Assembly (NCBI GenBank): GCA_023411575.1
Contig: JAEYOP010000009.1
Span: 62,001-126,000, forward strand
Reading direction: 5' to 3'
Source: Bacillota bacterium
Lineage (GTDB): Bacteria > Bacillota > Clostridia > Acetivibrionales > DTU013
Length of the DNA: 64,000 nucleotides
Below the pieces are notes generated by a model. It made no database searches and was not told the origin of the DNA. It saw only the letters and a list, made by a program, of their open reading frames with translations. Positions 50,828-58,584 of this stretch are shown in pieces; position 1 is the stretch's first letter, and each line of letters begins with the position of its first letter. Position numbers and translations under genes: made by a program.

Positions 50828-52780
50828 ATGAGTTTGATTTGTATGGACAATATCGTTAAAGAATATAGAAGCAGGCTGGTACTAAACGGCGCGAGCCTGA
50901 GGGTGGAACGGAAGGAAAGGCTGGCGCTGACGGGGCCGAACGGATCGGGAAAGACCACGCTGATCCGGATTGCGATGGGACTGGAGACCTGCGACAGCGG
51001 GAATGTTGTGATCGGCAGAGGCGTCAGGATAGGATATCTTTCGCAGGATCTGGCCGAGACAGGCGGTTTTATGGGCGCGCCGGAAGAAACGGCGGTGCAC
51101 TATGAAAAGGTGGCGCGGCTTGAGAGAAAGCTGAGGGAATTGGAAAAGCAGATCGGCGAAGCGGCCGGCGGAAACAGCGAAGCGGAATATTCCGGCATGC
51201 TGCGGGAATATTCCAGGCTGCTTGAACGGTATGAAGCAATGGACGGCTATTCCGTAGAGGCGCGGATCAAGGCGACCCTCCACGGCCTGGGACTCAAGGA
51301 CGAGACGCTTTCCATCCCGATAGGCAGCCTGAGCGGCGGTGAGCAGATGAGGGTGGCAATTGCAAGGCTGTTGCTGGAAGAACCCGACCTGCTGATCCTG
51401 GACGAGCCGACCAACCATCTGGATATCCATGCGGCGGAGTGGCTCGAAGGCTTTCTGAAAAAATTCGACGGAGGCGTTCTGTTCGTTTCCCATGACCGGT
51501 ATTTCCTGGACCAGGTGGCGACCAGGGTGGCCGAACTGGAGAACGGAACCATTGTGGAGCGGAGCGGGAGCTATTCGGATTTTATGAAACAGAAGCAGAA
51601 AATGGCTGACTTTGCGGAAAGCGAAAGAAGGAGACTGGAAATCGGCATTGAAATAGAAGAAAAAAAGGCAGCTTCCCTGAAAGGCGAGGGGAAGCACCGA
51701 ACCAGGAACATAAGTGCGTGGAAGAGCCGTGAGAAAATGGTGGCGCGGCTCAGGGAGAAGCTGAATCAGAACAATCAAGGGTTCAGGGGCCAGGAGCATT
51801 TGTACGGCAAGGCGGCGCCGAGGGTCCAGTTCAAAAGCCTGTCCCACCTGAGCGCCGAAATAGCAAGGGCCGAAGGCCTTTGCAAAGCCTTCGCCGCCGC
51901 TGCGCCAATTTTCTCCGATGTTCATTTTCTGATCCGCGGGGGCGAGCGGATCGGCATCATCGGTCCGAATGGCTGCGGAAAGACGACGCTGATCAATATC
52001 CTGCTCGGCACGGATACGGATTACACGGGCTTTGCCAGGCTGGGGAGCTGGGTCCGCCATGCATATATGGGACAGCGGATCGAGTTTGAAGAGGAAACCC
52101 GGACCATGCTGGAGGAATTCATGAGCAGAAAGGAAATGGACGAACCGTTTGCCAGGAAAAAGCTGGCGGAGTTCCAGTTCTACGGGGAGGACGTCCATAA
52201 AAGGATTGAAGTCCTCAGCGGCGGTGAGCGGGTGAGGCTTCACCTGGCCTGTATCATGCTGATGGAGCCGGACTGCCTGATCATGGACGAACCGACCAAC
52301 CATCTGGACGTTACCGCACGGAACGCCGTCATGGAGGCGATAACCGATTTCAAGGGCACCCTCCTGGCGGTTTCGCACGACCGGTACTTCCTGACCCAAT
52401 GTGTGAACCGGATCCTTGAGTTCAAAGATGGAAAGCTGTTCTCCTATCGGGGCAATTATGAGGACTACAAGTTGAAAACCGGCGAGGGCGGGGCAGATAA
52501 CGCACAGCCAGACGACGGCGCAAGCGGGAACAGGACGGCAGGGAGGCTGCCGCCGCGGAAGGCTGCCCGGCAAGCTTCCGGGGAGACTTCCGGTGAAAAT
52601 CCGAAGGAGAAAATCAACCGGTCCGATCTGGAAAAGGAGATTTACTCGCTGGAAGAGGAAAAGGCCAAGCTGGAGGAGGGCTTTACGGGTGAAACACGGC
52701 CGGAAGGGTATATGCGGTACAACGAAGTGATCCAGCAGCTTCACAGCCTGTATGAAGCATGGGACGATTGCGCAGATTGA
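50828..52780 (+). CDS. ABC-F family ATPase
   Basis: 650 residues, soluble, with two ABC domains: Walker A 'GPNGSGKTT' and 'GPNGCGKTT', signatures 'LSGGEQMRVAIA' and 'LSGGERVRLHLA', and the ABC-F linker between them. There are no membrane helices. A C-terminal acidic/charged extension of ~100 residues contains a coiled coil ('RSDLEKEIYSLEEEKAKLEE'). ABC-F proteins bind the ribosomal E site; some protect against antibiotics. The attenuator leader supports a ribosome-protection role, though a housekeeping EttA/Uup-type function is not excluded. GGAGG precedes the ATG. Confidence 0.92.
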   Translation: MSLICMDNIVKEYRSRLVLNGASLRVERKERLALTGPNGSGKTTLIRIAMGLETCDSGNVVIGRGVRIGYLSQDLAETGGFMGAPEETAVHYEKVARLERKLRELEKQIGEAAGGNSEAEYSGMLREYSRLLERYEAMDGYSVEARIKATLHGLGLKDETLSIPIGSLSGGEQMRVAIARLLLEEPDLLILDEPTNHLDIHAAEWLEGFLKKFDGGVLFVSHDRYFLDQVATRVAELENGTIVERSGSYSDFMKQKQKMADFAESERRRLEIGIEIEEKKAASLKGEGKHRTRNISAWKSREKMVARLREKLNQNNQGFRGQEHLYGKAAPRVQFKSLSHLSAEIARAEGLCKAFAAAAPIFSDVHFLIRGGERIGIIGPNGCGKTTLINILLGTDTDYTGFARLGSWVRHAYMGQRIEFEEETRTMLEEFMSRKEMDEPFARKKLAEFQFYGEDVHKRIEVLSGGERVRLHLACIMLMEPDCLIMDEPTNHLDVTARNAVMEAITDFKGTLLAVSHDRYFLTQCVNRILEFKDGKLFSYRGNYEDYKLKTGEGGADNAQPDDGASGNRTAGRLPPRKAARQASGETSGENPKEKINRSDLEKEIYSLEEEKAKLEEGFTGETRPEGYMRYNEVIQQLHSLYEAWDDCAD

Positions 52781-52837
52781 ATGAACGGAGCAGCGCATGC
52801 CGGAATCCCGGAGTCTTGTAAAATTTAATAGATAGAT

Positions 52838-52866
52838 TTGATAATTGATTTTCAATATGCTAATAT
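52838..52866 (+). promoter_or_regulatory. promoter with AT-rich dyad (Fur-box-like)
   Basis: TTGATA (52838-52843), 17 bp, TAATAT (52861-52866). The spacer contains the dyad ATTGA-TTT-TCAAT (52844-52856), which resembles Fur/PerR-type sites of Firmicutes. No gene starts within 200 bp downstream with an RBS. Confidence 0.5.
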
Positions 52867-52872
52867 GGATTT

Positions 52873-53025
52873 ATGATTTATAGCTATAGAACCATCAGAA
52901 AAAGAATAGACGGTATGAGGCGGCTGCGGCAACGGTGTTCCAGTTTAGTGGATGTGTCTCATTCTGTCTCAAAATCCGATTGACCAAGACCCTGTGAAGG
53001 CGCTCCCTTCATGGGGTTTCTTTAT
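52873..53025 (+). ncRNA. candidate small RNA
   Basis: The ~150-nt stretch between the promoter at 52838-52866 and the terminator at 52989-53025 has no ORF with a ribosome binding site. Promoter, Fur-like dyad and terminator together suggest a metal-regulated sRNA. It occupies most of the 304-bp gap between the ABC-F gene and ykuK. An alternative is that the terminator only ends the ABC-F transcript. Confidence 0.35.
52989..53025 (+). terminator. intrinsic terminator
   Basis: ACCCTGTGAAGG (52989-53000) pairs with CCTTCATGGGGT (53006-53017) with G-U pairs, followed by TTCTTTATT. Confidence 0.85.
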
Positions 53026-53084
53026 TATAGCGCATACCGGGCGCCCATTTTACACGATCTAATTCGGAACAGGAGGATACAACC

Positions 53085-53627
53085 ATGTTACTGGGCAATT
53101 CACTTTTAATCGACGAAAATACCGTTTTTCGCAGCCTCAAAAAGGACGGTCTCCATTTTGAACAAGTTTTCCGGGATATTCTCTCGTTTATCCAGGCTGA
53201 CACGGACTGCTCCTACCGGATTTCGGTGGGCACCGATTCCCAGGTCGGCGCCCGGACGGTTTTTGTGTCCTGCATCCACATCCACCGGATCGGCAAGGGG
53301 GCCATCGGCTTTTTGCACAAATACGACCTGATCAGGCCGGTAACGAACCTGAGGGAAAAAATCTATCTGGAAACCTGTGCAAGCCTGCAACTGGCATACC
53401 TGTTCGACGACGAAAGGATGAGGCGCATCCGCCAGGCGGTCGGCTCCGGCGGCAACGGGAACAGCGTGGCCTTCGAATTCCATATCGACGTCGGAACCAG
53501 GGGAGAGACCAAGTGCCTGATCAATGAGATGGTGGGGATGGTGAAGGGGCTGGATTTCGTTCCGAAGATCAAACCGGAGAGTTATTGCGCAAGCTCTTTT
53601 GCAGATAAATATACCAAAGCGATGTAA
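53085..53627 (+). CDS. ykuK: YkuK/DUF458 family RNase H-like protein
   Basis: 180 residues. The fold resembles RNase H: 'YRISVGTDSQVGARTVFVSCIHIHRIGKGAIGF' carries a beta-hairpin with a conserved Asp, and later 'FEFHIDVGTRGETKCLINEMVGMVKGL' ends with 'YCASSFADKYTK', both typical of DUF458. The activity of the family is not established. It stands alone between the terminator at 53025 and an ArsR gene. Confidence 0.85.
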   Translation: MLLGNSLLIDENTVFRSLKKDGLHFEQVFRDILSFIQADTDCSYRISVGTDSQVGARTVFVSCIHIHRIGKGAIGFLHKYDLIRPVTNLREKIYLETCASLQLAYLFDDERMRRIRQAVGSGGNGNSVAFEFHIDVGTRGETKCLINEMVGMVKGLDFVPKIKPESYCASSFADKYTKAM

Positions 53628-53812
53628 AACAGTGCCATTTTAGGCTTGAAAATGCTGTAGAAACCTGTTAAGGTAAAAGAAAGAACAATCCGGCAATAAT
53701 AGAAGGGAACAATAGAAATAGAAGCGGATTGAATGCGCAGTATGGTAGATGCTCCGGAAAGGATCGGAGCCTGATTGATATGATGTGTTTAGGATGGCAG
53801 GAGGGTTAAATT

Positions 53813-54106
53813 TTGGATGTAAAAAGCTATGAACTGAAAGTGGAGAAGCTGAAGGCAATTTCTCACCCGCACAGGCTGTGCATCATCAAAGGACTGATGG
53901 AGAACAGCTGCAATGTTTCGAAAATACAGGAATGCTTGAAGCTGCCGCAGTCCACCGTATCGCAGCATCTCTCGAAGCTCAGGTCCGCCGGAATCATCGA
54001 AGGAACCCGGAACGGGCTGGAGATTTGTTATAGCGTTGTGGATGAGGATGTCCGGCAGATCGTCACCTTGATTACAAAGGACATGAATGACATCCACATG
54101 AAATAG
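53813..54106 (+). CDS. ArsR-family transcription regulator
   Basis: 97 residues with a winged HTH: 'LKAISHPHRLCIIKGLMENSCNVSKIQECLKLPQSTVSQHLSKLRSAGII'. The ArsR/CadC metal-binding ELCVCDL motif is absent, but two cysteines lie near its place (around residues 23 and 32), so sensing may be thiol- or ligand-based. TTG start at 53813 with GGAGGG upstream. It stands alone, with a terminator after it; its target is not in view. Confidence 0.87.
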   Translation: MDVKSYELKVEKLKAISHPHRLCIIKGLMENSCNVSKIQECLKLPQSTVSQHLSKLRSAGIIEGTRNGLEICYSVVDEDVRQIVTLITKDMNDIHMK

Positions 54107-54140
54107 GATGGCGGAACCGCTGAAGACCGCCGAAGAAGGA

Positions 54141-54182
54141 ATGCCGTAGATCCCCCTTTCGGGTTGATATACGGCATTTTTG
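54141..54182 (+). terminator. terminator after the ArsR gene
   Basis: ATGCCGTA (54141-54148) pairs with TACGGCAT (54170-54177) followed by TTTTT. A second short stem (CC/GG) lies within the loop. Confidence 0.8.
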
Positions 54183-54188
54183 CCGTTT

Positions 54189-54233
54189 AGGAATGACCGC
54201 TCCAGAACCGGAATTTATGATTCGGTCATTCCT
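54189..54233. repeat. fold-back element, family A, internally deleted copy
   Basis: 45 bp with the family's ends AGGAATGACCG / CGGTCATTCCT. The interior GCTCCAGAACCGGAATTTATG matches the arm next to the terminus of copies 1 and 2, while the ~110-bp centre is missing. It follows the terminator of the ArsR gene by 6 bp. Confidence 0.85.
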
Positions 54234-54322
54234 TATGGTTTGGACAAAAATTTGTTTGGTACGAGAATACTGCGGAAGCCTGCGGCATAAAAATATCGTA
54301 GATGATATTTAGGGGTGGCCGT

Positions 54323-55093
54323 ATGATTAAAAGAACCATATCTTTTATAACGATTATTATGGTCCTGCTGGGAGCGTTTTCCGGATGCGGGATTCTGGAA
54401 AAGATGGGGCTGCAGAAAAGCGCGGAGGAGGATCTTCTGCCGGTGAGCAGCATCGTGATCGGGGAGGACGAAGCCAGCAAACTGACGGACAAAACGCCGA
54501 TCCGGCTTTATTTTGCCAATGCGGACAATACAAAGCTGAAGCTTGAAATAAGGTATATCGATACGGCGGAAGCCAAGAAGAGCACCAGCAATCTGGCTTC
54601 CATCATCATCAAGGAACTGATAAAGGGCCCGACGGACGAAACCGCGTTTAAGAGGACGATTCCCGCCGAGGCAAAGCTCCGGACGCCGGTAAGCATCAGC
54701 GAAAAGGTTGCCACCGTCGACATGTCGAAAGAGTTCAAGACAAAGCATCCGGGAGGCAAGGATGCCGAAAGGATGACCATTTACTCCATCGTAAACTCCC
54801 TGACGGAGCTGGAAGGGATCCAGAAGGTGAAATTTACGATAGCAGGCAAGGCGCAGAAGGAATACTTGGGCAACTTCAAATTCGACGCCCTGTTTCCCAG
54901 GAGCACGCCGCTGATCAGCAAGGAAGCGGCGGAAGCGGCGCCCAATGACGGCAGCGGCACCGGCACCGGCGCAGGCCAAAACAAAACACCAGGCGAAAAG
55001 GATAGCGCCGGGAGCGGGGAAACAAGCGGAGACACAAGGTCAACAGCGGGCCAGGGCGGCGATTCGCCGGACGGACTGGAAATACTGGAGTGA
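54323..55093 (+). CDS. GerMN-domain lipoprotein
   Basis: 256 residues. Lipoprotein signal with lipobox 'AFSGC' (C near 23). The GerMN (sporulation/germination) domain spans about 55-180 ('IRLYFANADNTKLKLEIRYI', 'LASIIIKELIKGPTDET', 'VATVDMSKEF'). A Gly/Ser/Thr-rich low-complexity tail follows. GerM is needed in the forespore-mother-cell channel; related domains occur in other exported proteins. I use the ATG at 54323 with AGGGGTGG before it; 54302 is in frame. Confidence 0.85.
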   Translation: MIKRTISFITIIMVLLGAFSGCGILEKMGLQKSAEEDLLPVSSIVIGEDEASKLTDKTPIRLYFANADNTKLKLEIRYIDTAEAKKSTSNLASIIIKELIKGPTDETAFKRTIPAEAKLRTPVSISEKVATVDMSKEFKTKHPGGKDAERMTIYSIVNSLTELEGIQKVKFTIAGKAQKEYLGNFKFDALFPRSTPLISKEAAEAAPNDGSGTGTGAGQNKTPGEKDSAGSGETSGDTRSTAGQGGDSPDGLEILE

Positions 55094-55126
55094 AATGCCG
55101 GCAAAAACGGCTGGATGCGATTGTTG

Positions 55127-55160
55127 AACAGGGTAACCACAAGGCTGCCCTGTTTTTTTT
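55127..55160 (+). terminator. terminator after GerMN gene
   Basis: AACAGGG (55127-55133) pairs with CCCTGTT (55148-55154), followed by T8. Confidence 0.88.
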
Positions 55161-55171
55161 ACAGGGAAGTA

Positions 55172-55199
55172 TTGCTTAAATATGCAAGTAGTATATAAT
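55172..55199 (+). promoter_or_regulatory. promoter of ywiB-argS
   Basis: TTGCTT (55172-55177), 16 bp, TATAAT (55194-55199). The leader of ~210 nt up to ywiB (within a 324-bp gap) holds no T-box motif and no ORF with an RBS that I can see. Confidence 0.7.
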
Positions 55200-55417
55200 A
55201 TAAAAGAATTTTCGATTTGGCGGGGCAAACCGTTTTAAGGCGACGTTTTCGGGGGAAATTTATTCTATGGGTCGGCTAAAACAGGATTTGTTTTAACGAT
55301 CCCTATGGCAGCAGGGTTTGTTTTGCCGATATTATTTATAGATAGAAAAAAGAACCGGTGGGATGAAACGAATGTTTGCGGTCCTTTCGCAAGGGTCGCG
55401 GGAAAGGTGCGTGTTTT

Positions 55418-55897
55418 ATGGATAAGAATGTGATTATTTCGTTAAAAGGCACGCAGTCAATGGAAGATCAGGACGTAGACATCATGGAGCTGGTCACCGA
55501 GGGGAAGTACTACAAACAGGACAACGCGTATTATGTTACCTACGACGAAAGCGAAGTGACCGGCATGAACGGCACGACGACGACCCTGAAGGTGATGGAC
55601 GGGGTGGTCACGCTGATCCGGGTGGGTTCCGTCAACTCGCATTTTGTATTTCAGCAGGGGCAAAGACATGTTTCGTATTATGATACCGAGCACGGAGCCT
55701 TCACCATAAGCGTTCTGGCAAATGCCGTGAACGTCAAGATGGACGACAACGGAGGAGAGATCCGGGTCGGGTATCAGCTGGAGATCGATAACAACAAAAC
55801 GGGCGAAAATGATTTTTTCATGTCGATAAGAGAGGCAGGACAGACGGATGACAAACATTATAGAAGACATAAGGGGACACGTCAGGAATATAGTTAA
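55418..55897 (+). CDS. ywiB: DUF1934 family protein YwiB
   Basis: 159 residues forming a lipocalin-like beta-barrel: alternating strands such as 'KYYKQDNAYYVTYDESEV', 'TTTTLKVMDGVVTLIRVG', 'HAFTISVLANAV'-like segments and 'RVGYQLEIDN'. YwiB precedes argS in Bacillus and Clostridia; its molecular role is not known. It overlaps argS by 50 bp, implying translational coupling. The ATG at 55418 follows GGAAAGG. Confidence 0.88.
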   Translation: MDKNVIISLKGTQSMEDQDVDIMELVTEGKYYKQDNAYYVTYDESEVTGMNGTTTTLKVMDGVVTLIRVGSVNSHFVFQQGQRHVSYYDTEHGAFTISVLANAVNVKMDDNGGEIRVGYQLEIDNNKTGENDFFMSIREAGQTDDKHYRRHKGTRQEYS

Positions 55898-57542
55898 AAA
55901 TGCACTGGCGGAAGTAGTTCGGAAAGGGGAGCTGCCTCAGGCGGAAATCAGCGAGATTACGATAGAGACCCCGAAAGAGAAGGAGCACGGCGAATTCTCC
56001 ACCAATATTGCGATGCAGCTGGCCAGGCAGGTTCGGAAGGCTCCGGCCCAGACGGCGGCGATCCTGATCTCCGCTATGGATTTCTCGGGGACGCTGGTGG
56101 AAAAAGCAGAGTGCGCCGGTCCCGGCTTCATCAACTTTTACCTGAAACCCGAATGGCTCTATGAAGCGTTGAAAATCGTCACAAGGGAGCGGGAGGATTA
56201 CGGCAGGATCAACATCGGCAACGGCCGGAAGGTCATGGTGGAGTTTGTCAGCGCAAACCCGACGGGACCGCTCCATATGGGCAACGCCAGGGGCGGGGCC
56301 CTGGGGGATTGCATTGCCAGCGTACTGCAGGCGGCCGGCTATGATGTGACAAGAGAGTTCTATGTAAATGACGCAGGAAACCAGATCGAGAAATTCGGCA
56401 TTTCCCTGGAAGCCCGCTACATACAGCTGCTGAAGGGCGAGGACGCGGTGGAATTTCCGCAGGACGGCTACCAGGGCGAGGACATTATCGATCACATGAA
56501 GGACTATATAGCCAGGTATGGGGACAGCCTCCTGGACACCGAACCGGCGGAAAGGCGCAAGAAGCTGGTGGAGTATGCGCTGCCGAAGAATCTGGAACGG
56601 ATCCGCTCGGGGCTGGAAGCCTACGGGATCAAGTACGACCTGTGGTTTTCGGAGCAGTCCCTGTATGACAGCGGGGAATTGCAGGAAACGCTGGATTATC
56701 TCCGCAGCAATGATCTGACGGTGGAAAAGGAAGGCGCCGAATGGTTCAGGGCAACCAAATTCGGCATAGAGAAGGACGAAGTCATTGTCCGGAACAACGG
56801 TTTGCCGACGTATTTCGCTTCGGATATCGCCTACCACCGGAACAAGTTTTTCAAGCGTGGCTACGACTGGGTCATCAATCTGCTGGGAGCGGACCACCAC
56901 GGGCATGTTGCGCGGATGAAGGCGGCGGTGGAAGCCCTGGGGCTGGACCCGGGCAAGCTGGACATCGTCCTTTTCCAGTTGGTGCGGCTGTTTAAAAACG
57001 GGGAAGTGGCGAGGATGTCCAAAAGGACAGGCCGGGCCATTTCCCTTAACGACCTGCTGGAAGAGGTGGGCCGGGACGCCGCACGGTTTATTTTCAATAC
57101 GAAGGCATCGGGAAGCCATCTGGACTTTGATCTGGACCTCGCGGTCAAGCAGTCCAATGAAAACCCCGTTTATTATGTGCAATATGCCCACGCCAGGATC
57201 TGCAGCATGCTGCGGCTTCTGGAGAGCGAGGGCGTGAAGGTGCCGGGAGCCGAAGAAGTGGATTTCGCCAGGCTTTCCGCGCCGGAAGAGCTGGAATTGA
57301 TGAAAAAGCTGGCCGAATACCCGGATGAAATCCGGATATCCGCCCAGACGCTGGAACCCAGCAGGCTCACCCGGTATGTCACCGACGTGGCCTCCCTGTT
57401 CCACAGCTTCTACAACGCCTGCAGGGTCAAGGGCGAGGAAGCGGGGCTGATGACAGCAAGGCTGCTGCTGGTGGACGCTACAAGGATCGTGATCCGGAAC
57501 GTGCTGGACATTTTGAGCATTACTGCCCCGGAGAAGATGTAA
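55848..57542 (+). CDS. argS: arginyl-tRNA synthetase
   Basis: 564 residues, the standard ArgRS length. N-terminal additional domain, the class I HIGH motif as 'GPLHMGNARGGALGD', the KMSKS-like loop as 'ARMSKRTGRAISL' and a C-terminal DALR anticodon-binding domain ending 'DILSITAPEKM'. It charges tRNA-Arg. No T-box is visible upstream of ywiB. Confidence 0.97.
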   Translation: MTNIIEDIRGHVRNIVKNALAEVVRKGELPQAEISEITIETPKEKEHGEFSTNIAMQLARQVRKAPAQTAAILISAMDFSGTLVEKAECAGPGFINFYLKPEWLYEALKIVTREREDYGRINIGNGRKVMVEFVSANPTGPLHMGNARGGALGDCIASVLQAAGYDVTREFYVNDAGNQIEKFGISLEARYIQLLKGEDAVEFPQDGYQGEDIIDHMKDYIARYGDSLLDTEPAERRKKLVEYALPKNLERIRSGLEAYGIKYDLWFSEQSLYDSGELQETLDYLRSNDLTVEKEGAEWFRATKFGIEKDEVIVRNNGLPTYFASDIAYHRNKFFKRGYDWVINLLGADHHGHVARMKAAVEALGLDPGKLDIVLFQLVRLFKNGEVARMSKRTGRAISLNDLLEEVGRDAARFIFNTKASGSHLDFDLDLAVKQSNENPVYYVQYAHARICSMLRLLESEGVKVPGAEEVDFARLSAPEELELMKKLAEYPDEIRISAQTLEPSRLTRYVTDVASLFHSFYNACRVKGEEAGLMTARLLLVDATRIVIRNVLDILSITAPEKM

Positions 57543-57653
57543 TATAATGATTACAGCCCAAAAGCTAACTCAAGGGGTGAGCCGTTTCTTAAGGTCGTCA
57601 AGACATTCTCCACCACGGGAGGGTAATTTTTTCAAAAAATATTAAGTTTACTA

Positions 57654-57682
57654 TAGACAATCAAAGAAGTTCAGAGTAGAAT
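57654..57682 (+). promoter_or_regulatory. promoter of gntR
   Basis: TAGACA (57654-57659), 17 bp, TAGAAT (57677-57682). A palindromic operator begins 3 bp downstream. Confidence 0.6.
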
Positions 57683-57684
57683 AC

Positions 57685-57710
57685 AATATGTAGTTACATA
57701 ATTACATATT
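57685..57710 (+). promoter_or_regulatory. GntR operator 1 (autoregulation)
   Basis: An 8-bp inverted repeat AATATGTA / TACATATT with 10-bp spacer contains the tight palindrome ATGTA-GT-TACAT (57688-57699). The same ATGTA-N2-TACAT occurs at 58491-58502. Its position over the start of transcription suits a repressor. Confidence 0.7.
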
Positions 57711-57726
57711 ATCTTAAGGAGTAAAT

Positions 57727-58476
57727 ATGCAGTTATATAATATGGTGATTAACAAGAACATACCGATACCGCTTTATTATCAGCTTAAAACCATATTATT
57801 GGAATATATAAAAGAACATCACCACGATTTTGATATCCCGATTCCCGCGGAAGTTGAAATAAGCAAACACTTCGCCATAAGCAGGCCTACTGTGCGCCAA
57901 GCTATTAACGAGCTTGTGGTTGAAGGGTATCTTTATAGGGTAAAGGCAAAGGGTACATTTGTATCCAAACCGAAGATAAATCAGGAGTTTCTTCTTATTT
58001 TGGACAGCTTCAACAATGAAATGCTGAAAAAAGGCATGAAACCGACGACGAGAGTGCTTTCCATGGACATTGAGGAAAGCGACGAAGAGGTGAGCAAGGC
58101 ACTGAGACTGTCGCCCGGAAGCAAGGTTATTCATTTGAGCCGGCTGAGATTTGCCAATGATGAGCCGATCGTTTATGTTACGACCTATTTGCCGTATGAA
58201 CTATGCAGATCATTATTGGGAAAGGATCTTGAGAAGAATTCTCTGTATGAAATGCTTGAAAATGAGTGCGGTTTGTGCGTAACCGAAACGGAAAGAAGCC
58301 TTGAATCCTGTCTGGCGGATAAGTTTGAAGCAGATTTGCTTCAAATAAAAAAGGGAGCTCCCATACAGTACTTTGAAAGCGTTGCTTATCTTTCCGACAG
58401 AACTCCGGTGGAGTATTCGCGTGCAAAATACAGGGGCGACAGAAATAAATTTGCTTTTGTAATGCGGAGGAAATAA
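57727..58476 (+). CDS. GntR/HutC-family regulator
   Basis: 249 residues. N-terminal winged HTH (about 8-75, 'IPAEVEISKHFAISRPTVRQAINELVVEGYLYRVKAKGTF') and a C-terminal UTRA effector domain ('PGSKVIHLSRLRFANDEPIVYVTTYLP'). UTRA members respond to sugar or amino-acid phosphates. It likely represses the catabolic operon that follows. AT-rich compared with argS upstream. Confidence 0.93.
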   Translation: MQLYNMVINKNIPIPLYYQLKTILLEYIKEHHHDFDIPIPAEVEISKHFAISRPTVRQAINELVVEGYLYRVKAKGTFVSKPKINQEFLLILDSFNNEMLKKGMKPTTRVLSMDIEESDEEVSKALRLSPGSKVIHLSRLRFANDEPIVYVTTYLPYELCRSLLGKDLEKNSLYEMLENECGLCVTETERSLESCLADKFEADLLQIKKGAPIQYFESVAYLSDRTPVEYSRAKYRGDRNKFAFVMRRK

Positions 58477-58490
58477 TTTTTTAGGTCATA

Positions 58491-58502
58491 ATGTAAATAC
58501 AT
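58491..58502 (+). promoter_or_regulatory. GntR operator 2 (operon control)
   Basis: ATGTA-AA-TACAT, with the same half-sites as operator 1, lies 83 bp before the first enzyme gene. The rest of this 108-bp gap is AT-rich with no strong -35/-10 pair. Confidence 0.7.
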
Positions 58503-58584
58503 TAAAACATTATTACCATATGACTTATATCATGATAGGGCAGTTAAAGTAGTGGTAATACGAATACTGTGGGAAGGTGAAAGA

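Noticed and set aside
50882..52855. 657-codon minus-strand frame under the ABC-F gene
   Set aside because: Antisense shadow of an obvious two-domain ATPase.
52915..52983. 22-codon ORF MRRLRQRCSS... between the ABC-F gene and ykuK
   Set aside because: No ribosome binding site in front of it; listed instead as part of a possible sRNA.
55818..57404. 528-codon minus-strand frame under argS
   Set aside because: Antisense shadow of argS with no recognisable motif.
57543..57650. clear terminator after argS
   Set aside because: CTCC / GGAG with a T-run near 57609-57632 is a stem of only four pairs, so it was not called.
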